Source of the DNA: Trachythela sp. YZ-2020
Taxonomy: Eukaryota > Cnidaria > Anthozoa > Malacalcyonacea > Clavulariidae
Direction of reading: 5' to 3'
DNA length: 64,000 bases
NCBI GenBank assembly: GCA_016169945.1
Contig: JADLSH010000191.1
Location: 1,949,501 to 2,013,500 of the forward strand
Shown here: one piece after another, positions 9,501 to 21,586 of the stretch
Numbering within the stretch: the first letter of the stretch is position 1
Layout: each line of letters begins with the position of its first letter
Translations under genes and position numbers: made by a program
The notes under the pieces: generated by a model
Databases searched by the model: none
The model's input: the letters and a program-made list of their open reading frames with translations, nothing else
Told to the model about the DNA's origin: nothing

Positions 9501-12500
9501 TCAGTCCAACAAACCACCGGTATAATGATAGCTCATTGCTTTGATAAATAATAATGTACTAACATTCATTATGCTCACAATTTTTTTGTTTTCATCGTAT
9601 AAATAGGAGACAAAAGATGATGAATCGATATCTCTAGATGTGGTAAGAATCTGAAATGTTCAAAAAACTCTTGCTTTCCGTAGTGTGCTCTTGCTCTGCT
9701 TAATTTGTCCCTAAGCAATTTATTCACAGCACTCCTTAATTGCTTCTGCTAGACATTAAGCAAGCTAGTAAAAAAATTGCTGTGTTTTAGATTCCTCGCA
9801 ACCACCCAGTTTTAAGTATGACTCAACTTCGTGAGGAAGGTGGTACAACACTTGAAGCATTGCTTAGTTTGGTTGCCTCTCCAAACATTTCAAGGTAACC
9901 CAACATCATTGTATTAGTGAGTTTTAGTAAGTTTTACATGTGGCAGCAGGGGGGCAGAGTCTTAAAGTGGATGCGTTTCTGTTTTTAGTGTAAATTTGAT
10001 GGCAAGTATGGGAACTCTTGCCGCCATTGCTAAACAGAGACCTGCGTTCATGTCATTAGTTGTTGAAGCATTTGAATCTCTGCATGGTAAGACAATGAAT
10101 GATAGAAATATCATGACATCACTGCTGTTGTTTGCATCTAAGAATGAAGAGTCTCAGATAAAACACTATCTATTCTCACGTGAAATTTTAATGTTTGTAA
10201 TATGAGTATTTGACAGGTTTTAATGTCTTGTCTTCTTTCAATGTTTTAGCAAACTTACCTACTGCATTGTCCAAGTCTCAAGTCAGCAGTGTTAGAAAAA
10301 ACTTAAAGGTACCTAAATCTCGAGGCCATTTGATTAGCCACACGTTCTTGTGTCAGTTGTGTGTGCATGGTTTTGCTGAGAATTTTACCACGCGAGGCCG
10401 TGAGACAAAGATCTATCTATGTTTGATACGAGAGTAACTTGCTAAGCTACGAGTTCTCGTGGCGGTGAGCTCAGCCAGGAGCTCTCGTGTGCGGTACTAA
10501 CTGATAATTATTTTCGGTTTAGCTTCATTTGATGAACTTATTGAAGAACACTGCAGCAGGTTGGTTCAAAAAATGAGCAATGAAAATCCTTTTTATATAC
10601 CTCTTACAAGTCTGTTTTATTTTGTAGTTGAGTATTATCCTCAGATAACGACGTTACTTACTGATCTTGGTGCATCACAAAGTGAGGTAGGCTTTTGCAT
10701 TCGCTTTTATTTGCGTTTGCTTTCATTAGCATAAACCACATTTCTGTAATTCTTTAACTTTAGATGCAAAAGATATGTCAAAAAAATCTTGCAAAAGTCA
10801 ATTTGGAATCAATGAAGAGGCCAAGGTAATGTTTAAAAACTATAGCATTTTGTACATCCACAATATACTATTCAACAAATTGAGCGAATTCCGCGGCTCA
10901 GAGCGTAAAATTAAGGAAAATCTTTGTTCTTTTCTAGACTGGAAGCATCGGCTGAAATTGAAACTCCTGTGGCAAAGAGACAAAAAGCTGGAACCGTAAG
11001 AACATAGTTATACACCTTGTGTTAGAAATAACGGTCAGGTTTACTCTTGAGAAAGATCATCTGGTAGCACACATCATCTGTCTAACGGATCATCCGTCCT
11101 GATTCTGGGAACTAAGCATGCCTGATATTTTCTTATTTGCAGTATCCCTACACTGAAAGACTGATCGTCTGTGTAGATGAACTTTGCAGATAACTTGTCT
11201 TGACGGATGATCTGTCTGTTTGTCTCATTTATACACAGACAAATTATCATACGAACTATCTATATTTTACCCACATTCGTCCAGACGGATAACCCGTCTG
11301 TAACAGTAATCAATGTTTTTAAGTCTTCCATTTGGTGCTAACCCATTAACACCCAACACGTTCCCTTTGACGAGTAATCGTCTGGCGTTAGACAGGGTAA
11401 CATGACAAAGTGGGCGCATTAGGGTGCATTGCAGCTCAATGGGTTAACCTCTCTTCTTTACCTGATATATTTAGTCTGAATCTGGAGATCAAATGACAAT
11501 CTTCCAAGCAATTGAAATGACAAGAGAAGACCTGATACCAAGACTCAAGAAAGAGAGAGTTGCGGAGTTGGTGATCATTAGTATGTTAGGTTTACCAGAT
11601 AGAATGCCAGCCAATTTCCAGGAAACCTACACACCTATAGCCGCTGCAGGGGGTACAGCACAGGTCACCCATCTTGCTAGATTAATGAGTTCACAAATGA
11701 CAAATGCTGGGATTGGAGTTGGAGCTGAAAGGATGGAAAAACTTAAACAGGTTTGGATGCTACAATTGTTGGTTATGATTTTATAAAACTTTGTCTATAT
11801 GGTCTTTATGCGTACGTTATGCGGGCATTAATTTTTTTAATATGTTTATGATTCCTGCCTGGTTCATCACTTGCAAGACTAATTTTTCATGGAAATTTTC
11901 ACCAGGCACGGCTAGCAGAGAAAGCTCAACAAGTTCAGCCAATGATGATCGTATCAGATGATAAGATGGAAACATCAAGTATTATACCTGTGATTGGTGG
12001 CAGCATTGGAGCTGTTGTTGGTAGTATCAAGAATGTGATGGAGGACGATCCCAGTATCATTCAAGTCAAGCAGGAAGATATTGGAGTGCAAGAGTCTCCT
12101 TTCTTGAGAATAATGGGTTGGTTGTTTTAGCAGTGTGCCATTAAATAACAGTAACACCATATACCATGCCATACCATATAATACCATACCAGTATACTAT
12201 AATACCATACCAGCAGATATCTTAAAAGTCAAGCAGAGATTGGAGTGCACAAGAGTCCCCATTTCACAGGATAATAGATCCATGTCATACCATACCATAC
12301 CATACCATGCCATGCCATGTCAATGTCCTACCATACCACAAGATACCATACCATGTCATGCCATACCACACCATACCACACCATACCATACCATACCATA
12401 CCATTTGTCATACCATACCACACCGTACCATCATATGTTACTCACTCGTTTTGTTCTTTTTGAAAGAACACATTAACAAAGAAAAGGGCCAAGTTAAAAA

Positions 12501-15500
12501 GGTGAATATTCATAATTATTCTCTTTTCTCTCTTTCTTTTATTCTCTCTTTTCTTTAATCATATTTGATCTAACAGTTTTACTTCTTATTCCAGAGTTCA
12601 AAATCATCAGCATCGGCTCAATCGGTGAGTCTTATAAATACGTCTCATTTAAACATATACCAAGTTAACTATAAATTGCCTGGCCTCATTTTCCTGCGTT
12701 CAATTTAAACTCTCGTTCTCTCGTCTTGATATAGCGACGTAAAATCAAAGCATTCAAATTATCTGAAGTGAAACGAGCGTTAAGTGACGACGAGAAGGAC
12801 AGAATGATCGTCAGCGCTTTTCAAAGGATTCTAGCTGCTGAAAGTAAGTAAACTAAACACTTTATTTATACTTGTCAAACTCATTAATAATTCATGAGCA
12901 AAACACAAAGGAAATCACCACCGTATCGTTGTCTTGATATCACGGTAATAAACATCCATAAATTAACTCAACTTTCGCGTTGAATTTCTCTTTAAATACT
13001 GGTTTGTTTGAGAAGCTATATCATACACTCGAAGTCGTTTATTATAGTGATTTAAAAACACCTCAAAGTATGTTAAAAAACTCGGCTAGCGCCTTGTTTT
13101 TCAACACACTTTTCGGTGTTTCAAATCACTATAATAAACTCCTTCTCGTGTATGATATATTACTTGATAGTTCTGTAAGTTCTAAACTTTTCTCGATACG
13201 GAAGGAAACAGTCCTGCATGAGGAAACCAAAGTCAAGCTGGAGGAAAGCTGCAGTGTTTGGTAGAGTCAAACTGGAAGCATTCTTCTCACACACGACTGA
13301 GGTGAAATTATAATCAAACAACTGTTTATTGCAGAAATTATTGAACCCCGGTCACAGAGATGAAAGACGCATGCACTAAACACTACGCCACCAATAGTAT
13401 TGAGACATTTTTTCTTACTTTCAGAAAGTTGCATTCAAGGGGGCAAGACTAAGGTACATTTCGGAGATGAATTTCAAGCTCTTGGTGTCCATACGATTTG
13501 AGTGTATAAATGTTCTGTAAAATGTTTCTGACTTATGTAGGAAAGATTGGACATCATTGTTGGTTTAGTCACTCAGTTTGGCGGCGACCTACGTGTAGGT
13601 AAGATAAACTTTAGAACTGAACAGCGTTGATGATCTTATTACTTCATACGCAAAAATACCACATTTCAAAACATACAAAAAAAATTCCGAAGAAAAAGGT
13701 TGTCTTGAAGTTCACTTAAACAAGATGAGTTTTCAGACTGGAATAACCAATTTTACTACCGTTTATTTTTAGCCTTAAACAACTTCATAATGGTGGACCC
13801 TCGAGCGAGATATGATCTGGCGAGTGTTTGGATTTATCAAGAGTTTCTGGCTGAGGAAGCTTATCGAGAGAAGGTTGAGCAAGAGTTCCTGGAGGGGGAG
13901 GATTTGAGTGAAGAACAGATGTTGGTTAATAATTCTTATAACGAGAGTTTACTTGCTTTGTTGCATGGTTTTAAAGAAAGGTTGGATCCTAAGGACAAGT
14001 AAGTAATGGTGATGATGGTGGTGGTGCTGCTGGTGGTTGTGGTGATAATAGTGTGTGACAAATGGTGCTGATGGTGATGGCAGGGCTCGCAAAATTTTAG
14101 AAAAATATTTGGGCAGGTCAGACCAAAAATTTGGTTGCCCAAAGCTATTTCTGGCCAAAGATATTTTTTTAATCGTGGTCTTAGCCTAATTTCTGGTTGC
14201 ACATCGGGACATAAGTCAAGCGTTTTGGTTGCCCAACAGAAATTTTAGCTGCCCTGGGACGTCGGGCAGACATTTTGCGAGCCCTGGGGCAATTAACGAT
14301 GGTGATGATGATATGGTGGTGATGGTGATGGTGGTGGTAATGGTAATGGTGATGGTGATGGTGGCGATGATGATGATGATGGTGATGATGATGATGATGA
14401 TGATGATGATCAATGATGATGATGGTGGTGGTGGTGGTGATGGTGGTGGTGGTGGTGATGGTTTAGTGCTGGTGATTCTGGATTATTGTCAATTACTGTA
14501 TAAATACACCAGACCTGTGGGTATTATCATTTCCTAGGCTGATCAGTCGTCTTTATTTGGAGGCACCAAGGTTGACAGATGAATCCAAAATTTTCTTGAA
14601 GGAATATTGTGAAGATTTGGTATGCTGTAGTTTATCCCCTTGTCAATCAGTAAATCTCACATCACCAAACTTTGAGATTGAACCACACACACAGTGTGAG
14701 CTACACTATTTTAAAACACTGAATATATTCTCCAAATCTCAAACTTAGTAAAGTCTAGAAAACTATGTTATCTTCTGATATTTTCAACATCAATATATTT
14801 GTATTTCTTAGGAAAGAACGCATGTTGGATTTTCAACACTACGAGAACTCATTCTTCAAAGACCAGCCAACCAATCAGATTATCTTAATTTACTTCTTGA
14901 ACTTACATCGCACTACAAAGAACAAGTAGGTTGAACAGTATTTCTATGTGGTTATCACAGGGTGTTTGTTATTAACCGTTCTACCTTACTCACATGTTTG
15001 AATAACTCCCATGTTCACCTAGGTAAGAGTTCAAGCGATTCACGCAGCAAAGAAATTACATCCACGCGAAAAACTTGCAGTCGACATTGAGGTGAATATT
15101 TTTCTTTGAGGATTTTGCATTTGCACCATATTACACTAAACTGAAACTGTTTCAATTCTATTTCAGCAATACGCTCTGCAATCTTTGAGAACTCTCTTGC
15201 TACCAAAACCACCAAATCCAGGTAGGACTAAAGTGATCTTGTTGAAACATGTGGATTAAGAAGGTTAATTCTATCAAGCGTTTTATTTCGTAGGACTCAT
15301 CGAGTGGACAGATGAATCGATCAAACTTTGTCTGTATCTATATCTCGCCCTACTTCCATTGCATCACAAACTGTTGCATGAGTAAGTGTTTTACAAAATT
15401 TTGATTATGACTTTTTTATATTGCATAAGATTTAACTATCTGATTTGTTTGTTTCAAATAGGCTCGCCTCTCTGTATACTGAAGCATTACCATTGGTGAA

Positions 15501-18500
15501 ACGCACAATCTTGAGGCATCTAGAACATCCCGTATGTATTAGTTTGGTTATCTCATACTTGAGGCATCTGGAGCATCTATCTGGCGTATTCAAGTGTTTC
15601 AATCCCGAGCCCACCTGCTGACGTATGTTTAGGAGGTGGGTTCGAGATCGATATATTTTCGCTCGGTAGGTTCGGACAGCTACCCGAGGTGCGTCAAATC
15701 CCGGACTCACCTCCCTGCAAGGATGTTTGTTATATAACACATAGTTCATAGCAAGGACTTAAGAAGCATTTTAAAACTTTACCGTTTTCAAAGGGCGAAA
15801 ATAATAGGGAGACTCGACTTTCTCTCAAGTATTTATACTATAGTGTTAATTAGAGAGTTTAAGCTTCGCGTTCGTACGTCAAACGACAAACGCCAGGCGA
15901 AGAAATATTTTACACTATAAGGCAATAAAGAGAAAATGAACTTGCTATTTTAAACTGTAATATATGATGATTCTTTTGAGATAAGAAAGAAAATATGGAG
16001 CGAAGAAGTTAAGCGAAAATTCTGCCAAGAAAATTCGACTCTGCCGTTTGCCGTTGCCCTCAAACGTGAAGCTTAAACTCCCTATTGTCAGCCTAGGGAA
16101 TCAATTTATCCTTATTTATTTCCAGGTGAGATCAATAGGGATGAACTCGGAAGAATTGCTGAAACTTGTTGAAACATGTCCAAGTGGGGCAGAGACATTA
16201 ATAACAAGAATATTACATATCATTACTGAGAAAGGTACATTGAAATATCTTGTTTCCTGGTTTGTCCACCTTCAGGAAACATGACTAGGAAACAATGTTT
16301 CCTGGTTCGCCCATCTTCAGGAAACATGGCTGGGAAACAATGTTTCCTGGTTTGTCCATCTTCAGGAAACATGGCTAGGAAACAATGTTTCCTGGTTCGC
16401 CCATCTTCAGGAAACATGGCTAGGACACAATGTTTCCTGGTTCGCCCATCTTCAGGAAACATGGCTAGGACACAATGTTTCCTGGTTCGCCCATCTTCAG
16501 GAAACATGGCTAGGACACAATGTTTCCTGGTTTGCCCACCTTCAGGAAACATGGCTAGGACACAATGTTTCCTGGTTCTCCCACCTTCGCGAAACATGGC
16601 TAGGACACAATGTTTCCTGGTTTGCCCACCTTCGCGAAACATGGCTAGGAAGCAATGTTTCCTGGTTTGCCCACCTTCGCGAAACATGGCTAGGACACAA
16701 TGTTTCCTGGTTTGCCCACCTTCGCGAAACATGGCTAGGAAACAGTGTTTTCTACTTTGTCCTGAATCTTACTACTAGACATACACTTAACCCCATGTAC
16801 CCCGATATTTATCTATCACTACATCTCCCTTCATATTCCTACATATCAATACTTATCTCTGCATATCCCTCTGTATGTTCTACATTTTTCTTGCAGTATC
16901 ACCCTCGACAGCTCTGGTAAAACACGTGAAAGATTTGTATCACAAGCGTGCGTCAGATGTCAGGATTCTTATTCCTGTTCTAACCGGTTTGGAGAAGAAA
17001 GAAGTGGTCGAAGTTCTGCCCAAGTTAATCAAACAATCTCCCAATGTCGTGAAGGAAGTGTTTAACCGCCTGCTTGGATGTTTTCATGGTATGAATTTAT
17101 ACTGATATTTATAATGACTAAACTTAGAGTAAACAATAGTCCTTTTGCATAACGTCACAACTTTATATGTCATAACTATAAACGACTTTAATTTCTCATT
17201 ACGAAGGTGAATCAACTATATCTAGTGCCAGTCCGCTTACGCCCTCGGAATTACTCATCACCTTACATAACATTGAGGATAAAGCCGATATGAAGTCGAT
17301 TATTAAAGGTAAGATCGAAATTATCAGAACTACGGCCCACAGTAATTGGTGTATACTGTTGTGGTGACCCTGCCACTTTTTTGTTGTAAGTGGCGAAGTT
17401 TAATAAATAAATAAATAAAACTATACAGCAACATAATTTTCATTTATGAAATATCAATAAATGATAGGAATGACTCATATTAGTATATTTATTCCTTTAT
17501 TGTAGCTGTTGGTCTGTGTTTTGCTGAGAAGACAATCTACACTCAAGAAGTTCTTGCTGTAGTCCTTCAACAACTCATGGATAAAAATCTTTGCACCCTT
17601 TATATATATGAGAACAGTCTCTATTTTTTTCTTGTACTTCCTTTCAGAAAAACTGCAACTGTTTAGACACACAAGCCGTTTAAAAAAAGTGTAGTAAATA
17701 TGGTCGTCGCATCAGCAGATTTACATTTATCTATATTATATTTATCCGTAGAAAATAGCTTATTGGTTATTTTCGTTTGTTTCAGGTAATTCAGTCTTTA
17801 AGTGTTTGTCCTCGTCTGGTTGGTTTTGCCATGAACATTCTTTCAAAACTCATCAGTAAACAGGTATAGTTATAGAATTGTTTAATATTTAACGTCAGAG
17901 CCGTGGTCGACTCGCTGGCGCTACTGTCTTTACTTTCTTAACTCATTTTCATTTGAAATTTCTAGGTTTGGAAACAACCTAAAGTTTGGCAAGGCTTCGT
18001 GAAATGTTGCCAGGTATGCAAATTCTGACGGTATAGCATATTGTTATGTTATTTATGATAATTTATTGCTTCATCTATTTATGTTAGTCTATTTCTTCCT
18101 AGATGACGAAGCCTCAGTCCTATCCAATACTGTTACAGTTGCCTCCTAGACAGCTGGAGAGTGTCTTTGAGGTGAGATGATAGCATTGTCTGGGTGCTCG
18201 GTCTTGTTGTTTCTGTATTCAATAAATGCATTAAAAGAAAAATTCATTCATTTTATTTTAGCTTTGTCCAGAGTTGAAGGATCTTCTTCGAACGCATGTG
18301 GAACAATTCACTCCGCATCAGGTCAGTACAATATCATAATGTAAACTAAACATGGTTGCTTAGAACTGATAGAGCTATCCAATTGTCATATTTATGTTCG
18401 ATGTTTTCTATTTAGCGTGCTCTAATCCCTCGTTCGTTGATCCAAATCTTGGGCAAAGATGCAAAACAAGAAGAGGCGACGTCAAAGCCGGCCACAAAAG

Positions 18501-18823
18501 ACAAGGAAACCGAAAACGAGAGCGAGGAAAAAGCTGAAGAAAAACCTGAGGTTACTGTAAAGAAGGAAAAGGATAGCCCGGAGGAAGACTCCGCGCCTCA
18601 AATCAAAGAAGAAACACCATCACCTTCAAAACAGCGACCTGCAAAACGACAACGTATCGAGGATGCCGCGGAGACAGAGCGAACACCGACGAGGACTCTC
18701 CGATCTCAGAAACGAACACGAGACGATGACACGGCGAAGGAAGAAAAACGACCGCGTGAGGCTGGGAGCAAGGATAGTGAGGTGGTAGATGAAAGTGAAA
18801 AACGGAAAAGTAAAAGGAAATAA
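6518..18823 (+). CDS. SYMPK: Symplekin, scaffold of the mRNA 3'-end processing machinery
   Basis: Symplekin scaffolds CPSF/CstF and the histone pre-mRNA cleavage complex in the nucleus. About 39 exons are readable, from [11 protein letters not shown] to a Lys/Glu-rich tail ending at 18823. Exons 1-17 (6518-11750) sum to 461 codons in one frame and cover the N-terminal HEAT-like domain (for example [20 protein letters not shown]). Exons from 12595 to 18415 match the conserved C-terminal symplekin domain; [16 protein letters not shown] and [11 protein letters not shown] at 16897-17088 are near-identical to vertebrates. ATG 6518 is chosen for context (AAGATGG) and family fit. Two oddities: the end of exon 18 (from 11906) is unclear, with a likely small exon at 12469-12501. 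The exon at 17506-17616 is one base out of frame with the next and has a poor GTCTCT donor. Many introns hold repeats. Confidence 0.95.
6755..6850. repeat. Palindromic MITE family 1, compact deleted copy
   Basis: The left end GCAGCAGATGGTGGTCAACC and right end TTGACCACCATCTGCTGC are separated by only about 14 bp, so this is an internally deleted copy that forms an almost perfect hairpin. It is in symplekin intron 1. Confidence 0.75.
7017..7470. repeat. TIR element with about 50-bp arms, symplekin intron 1
   Basis: Left arm near 7026-7065 (GACATCCATACTCATTTTGC) and right arm near 7413-7465 (GCAAAATGAGTATGGATGTC) are inverted. The interior is AT-rich with no transposase. Probably a non-autonomous DNA element. 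Confidence 0.65.
8148..8395. repeat. Non-autonomous TIR element with target-site duplication
   Basis: The ends GGTCTTAGCCAG and CTGGCTAAGAC are inverted. GATGAACAG flanks it directly on both sides (8139-8147 and 8396-8404). An 8-9 bp duplication and about 248 bp length suggest a hAT-type MITE. It lies in the symplekin intron after exon 4. Confidence 0.65.
8667..9056. repeat. Inverted pair of tRNA-like SINE units (foldback)
   Basis: Arms of about 160-195 bp run from 8667 and back from 9056 as reverse complements. Each contains a tRNA-like segment: an A-box-like TGTAGCTCAGTT and a B-box-like GGTTCAATTCC, bounded by CCTCTG/CAGAGG. The plus-strand copy (about 8933-8982) lacks part of the anticodon region. 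It lies in an intron of symplekin. It is a SINE structure, not a functional tRNA gene. Confidence 0.65.
11060..11310. repeat. TIR element family 2, second copy
   Basis: It shares with 4050-4332 the motifs GACGGATGATCTGTCTG, CATGCCTGATA and TTCGTCCAGACGGATAA in the same order. It is in the intron before symplekin exon 17. Confidence 0.6.
12145..12430. repeat. (CCATA)n microsatellite with an embedded exon-like duplicate
   Basis: Degenerate pentamer arrays of CCATA fill about 12150-12215 and 12285-12430. Between them, about 12220-12280 repeats the end of symplekin exon 18 (AAGTCAAGCAG...ATTGGAGTGCA). The repeated stretch is not in a usable reading frame. Confidence 0.75.
12881..13172. repeat. 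Half copy of a long-TIR foldback element (family 3)
   Basis: It matches, in inverted order, most of the right arm and centre of the complete element at 37765-38178, including TAATTCATGAGCAAAACAC and TTTAAATACTGGTTTGTTTG. It is in a symplekin intron; a family A SINE remnant follows at about 13190-13395. Confidence 0.7.
13190..13395 (-). repeat. tRNA-derived SINE, family A
   Basis: This contains the shared plus-strand segments GAGGAAACCAAAGTCAAGCT and TAGAGTCAAACTGGAAGCAT and then the AATTATAATCAAACAACTG block, as in 2145-2395. Confidence 0.55.
14081..14286. repeat. hAT-like MITE, about 206 bp
   Basis: The terminal inverted repeats CAGGGCTCGCAAAAT and ATTTTGCGAGCCCTG are exact. CAGGG ends are typical of hAT elements. 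No clear 8-bp duplication is seen, perhaps because both flanks are GAT/GGT microsatellite (about 14005-14080 and 14297-14465). Confidence 0.7.
14297..14465. repeat. (GATGGT)n/(GAT)n microsatellite
   Basis: Imperfect GAT and GGT trinucleotide tracts in a symplekin intron. They create open frames in several phases that are not genes. Confidence 0.85.
16245..16760. repeat. 45-bp minisatellite, about 11 copies
   Basis: The unit contains GGAAACATGGCTAGGA and AATGTTTCCTGGTTTGCCCA and repeats every 45 bp with few substitutions. Since 45 is divisible by three, long open frames appear on both strands. It sits inside a symplekin intron (16235-16896), so those frames are artefacts. GGAAACA/TGTTTCC makes each unit partly palindromic. 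Confidence 0.9.
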
Positions 18824-19436
18824 AGTGGAAGCATGAGATGGTTGGTCAGGTAGGATAGGATAAGGTAGGAAGCTTCTACATGATTACAATTGAGATCTGT
18901 CTGACTACTTGTGGAGGCTGCAAGAGCACTGAGCATGTCTGACCAAAAGATGACAAATTGAGAAAACTAAATTAAACTTGTACATGTTTAAATTGTACTG
19001 CAATTGATATTTGTCTGACCACTTGTGGCATATTGATAGCATATTGGCAAAGATGGCATATTGGCGAAACTGTAACTGCGAAGACTAATCAGACTATGAC
19101 AGCCACTTTTGTAAATATATTTTTGTATTCACATGAACACATTCAGGTCAATAAGGACTTAACTTCCTATTTCAGATAACAAGCATGAATGAGCTAAAAT
19201 GTTCACACAATTCGTTCTTGTTTTACCTACAACATACTTTAATATCAGTTCACAAATGATCAGTCATGTTAAAAAAGAACTTGCTATCGATAATTAAACA
19301 CGTCTACCATTCTGATTCACATGCAAAAATATATGTTCAAATTTATCATGATTTAAACACTACTTATAACATACAAAAAATTTCCTTTTTTCACCTTTTT
19401 CTTCAAACATTCTATTAACATTTCTTCAAATTTCCT
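18824..19436. other. Convergent 3' spacer, symplekin and DUF1444-like gene
   Basis: About 610 bp of AT-rich sequence holding both 3' UTRs. No additional gene or repeat is recognised. Confidence 0.5.
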
Positions 19437-20616
19437 TCAAATCTTTCCTTGCATTTTCAAAGCTCGCTTCAATATTTTCACTTCATCACCAGATCTCGGA
19501 AATGGATGTTCATCATTGGCTTTATTTGCTTCGTAAATTTTCCACTCCTTCTTGACCAGTCGTAAAGGTTGTGTTGACAGAAAACGTGGTTTAGTTATAA
19601 ACTTTAGTGCTATCTCGGCCATCGCAGAGAGTTGTGTTACATTCTGTGAGTCCGCAATCATACATAGGTCACCTGCAGGGATACATGCCACAGGGTCACC
19701 GTGTTGGCCACCCAAGCTTTCAATTAGATCAGGCAGTAAGATAACCGAGGCTGCCAATGGACCTGATGAAAATAATAATTAAACTTTATTCCAACAAGGG
19801 AAGGAAGTATACGGGGTAGGGGAGCATGGGTGGCAGATGAAGTTAGCGCGCTGTTCCTTACCTTGGGGTTAAGCCTGCTATACTGCAGGTTGAGGGCAGG
19901 GATTTACTTAGGTTGGATATTAAACTTCCCTGCATGTGCTTGCTAAACTCAGGTTGGTAGAGTTTGGTTGGTTCTCTCCTCTGCTTCGAGGGTTTTCTGC
20001 GGGTACTTCGGTTTTCCTCCCTCACCAAAAACTAACCCCCAGGCCTTAGTTGTCGGCACTTGTATCATGAGTCTCCGGCTCGGGTGAATTTGGCAAGCAC
20101 ACCCTGTGTAGTCGACATAAACTCATTATCATGGTTTCTTAAAAATTTCTGAATCAGGTTCTCTAACATACCTAAGCCTTCCATAAACCGAATTCCTGTT
20201 TGACTAGTTTGCCATACTTTGCCTTCTTGAATGAGTAGTTTGCGGAGGTTAGCTTGAGCAATTTGAACTAAGGTCTGAGCTGAAATATGCCAGTCCGCTA
20301 CGTAGCTGTTCAGTACATAATGATACTCATCTGACAATATAGCGACGGTATAACCATAGTCAATACGACTTATGTTGTTAAGTGGTTTATAGAATACGCT
20401 TTGGCTGGTACCAGACAGACGATCTTTTATTGATTTTAACCAAGCATCTGTTTTTACGAGTGGTAAAAGTTCTGTTCTGATTTCCTCAAATGATGGTATT
20501 GCTTCATATTCTATATTCGAGGACACTTCAAGATCATTGCCACCTTTGGTGTTTATATCTCCTCCGTTCTTAACACTCGTAAACTCATTACTTGTGTTCA
20601 AAACCTCGTCAGCCAT
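19437..20616 (-). CDS. DUF1444/YtpQ-like protein, 279 residues
   Basis: Two exons (20103-20616 and 19437-19762) join through a G|GT codon to give 279 residues, MADEVLNTSNEF to KMQGKI. The middle and C-terminal half follow the pattern of bacterial DUF1444 (YtpQ) as I remember it: an Asp-hydrophobic-Asp/Ser strand region with VAILSDEYHY, an Ala-rich helix with NLRKLL, then LLPDLIESLGG, DPVACIPAGDLCMIADS and a closing long helix. Total length also matches YtpQ (about 270). The N-terminal 40 residues look disordered. No signal peptide or membrane segment is seen. The function of the family is unknown. The intron holds a SINE remnant. The start at 20616 is the first ATG of the open exon. The family call is from memory and uncertain; that it is a real spliced gene is likely. 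Confidence 0.7.
19860..20050 (+). repeat. SINE remnant in the DUF1444-like intron
   Basis: It contains GGGTTTTCTGCGGGTACTTC followed by GGTTTTCCTCC, the same tail seen in the SINEs at 31195-31430 and 46590-46900. Confidence 0.55.
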
Positions 20617-21586
20617 TCACTAATACTAGCTTTAGTTGAATCCTTTGAAAATTTTTGTTGGTTTTTCTCTACAACTCTCCAATATGTAGTCCAGATATGA
20701 AAGAAAGCTAATTACACTGACAACAATTCCACACTAGTCAGTCTAGACTATCATATTTAGTTTACATAGGGTAAATCTAATCTCTGATCGTGAAAACGGA
20801 AAAGCCTCTCATTTGATAGCAAGCTAATCAGACTGACAAAAATCCCAGACATGCACTAGATACGTTAGTTTGCATAGCGTAAATCTTATCTCTGAACGAC
20901 ATGAAAGTGTCTCATTTCATATCTCGCATTTATCTGTCAATTTGATTTTTCCTGCATACTTAAGGCATCTGTCATGACTATTTAGTATGTTAACCATTTG
21001 CATTTTTTAAAGGGGTACGTGTAAGCAATTTTGTTTTAAATGTCTCTATTCCTTTTCATACTAAAATTGTACTCGAAATATTAGTTTAACATTTAATAAT
21101 AATAATAATGATCTTTATTTTAACAGGTTAACCCTATCAGCTGGAACAGCTGTTATAAATAGGGGACCTGCACATAACATTAAAAATTTATAATAAAATA
21201 TATTTTATACAAAAATTAAGTCCAATATAAAGTTGGAAACTTTAAAAAAAAAAAAAAAAACAGGTTCAGTCAGTTTCATTCATCATATTTTTTTTTTTTT
21301 TTTAATAATTTTAGTTTTTTTTAAAAGCAGCAATGAAAAGCAGCAATGATCGCTCTTCTTTTTTTCCCTTGTTAACTTATTGTACAACTTAGTGAAATGA
21401 TTTGTTTTTTTTTTTTTTTTTTATTTTAACTTTGGTAAGACAAGATTCATTTCATTTTCTCCGGTGTTCTTCTTCCATGATTCAGCAAAAAAAATTAGAA
21501 AAGCGAATATTCTTACAGATACATTCATTGATAATCTAGACAGACTCTAGACATGTATAATTATTTATTTCGCATACATTTACATT
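20617..21586. other. Intergenic spacer with A/T homopolymer tracts
   Basis: Between two minus-strand genes. It has an (AAT)n stretch near 21098-21112, poly-A at about 21242-21259 and poly-T runs near 21287-21303 and 21405-21423, likely retroposon tails. The stretch with CTTTATTTTAACAGGTTAAC resembles a repeat end. No gene is seen. Confidence 0.45.

Noticed and set aside
12135..12476. His/Tyr/Pro-rich repeat peptide
   Set aside because: It is a translation of the CCATA satellite in symplekin.
16223..16778. Long open frames on both strands encoding 15-residue repeats
   Set aside because: They arise from a 45-bp minisatellite inside a symplekin intron; flanking exons splice across it and the unit length divisible by three explains the open frames.
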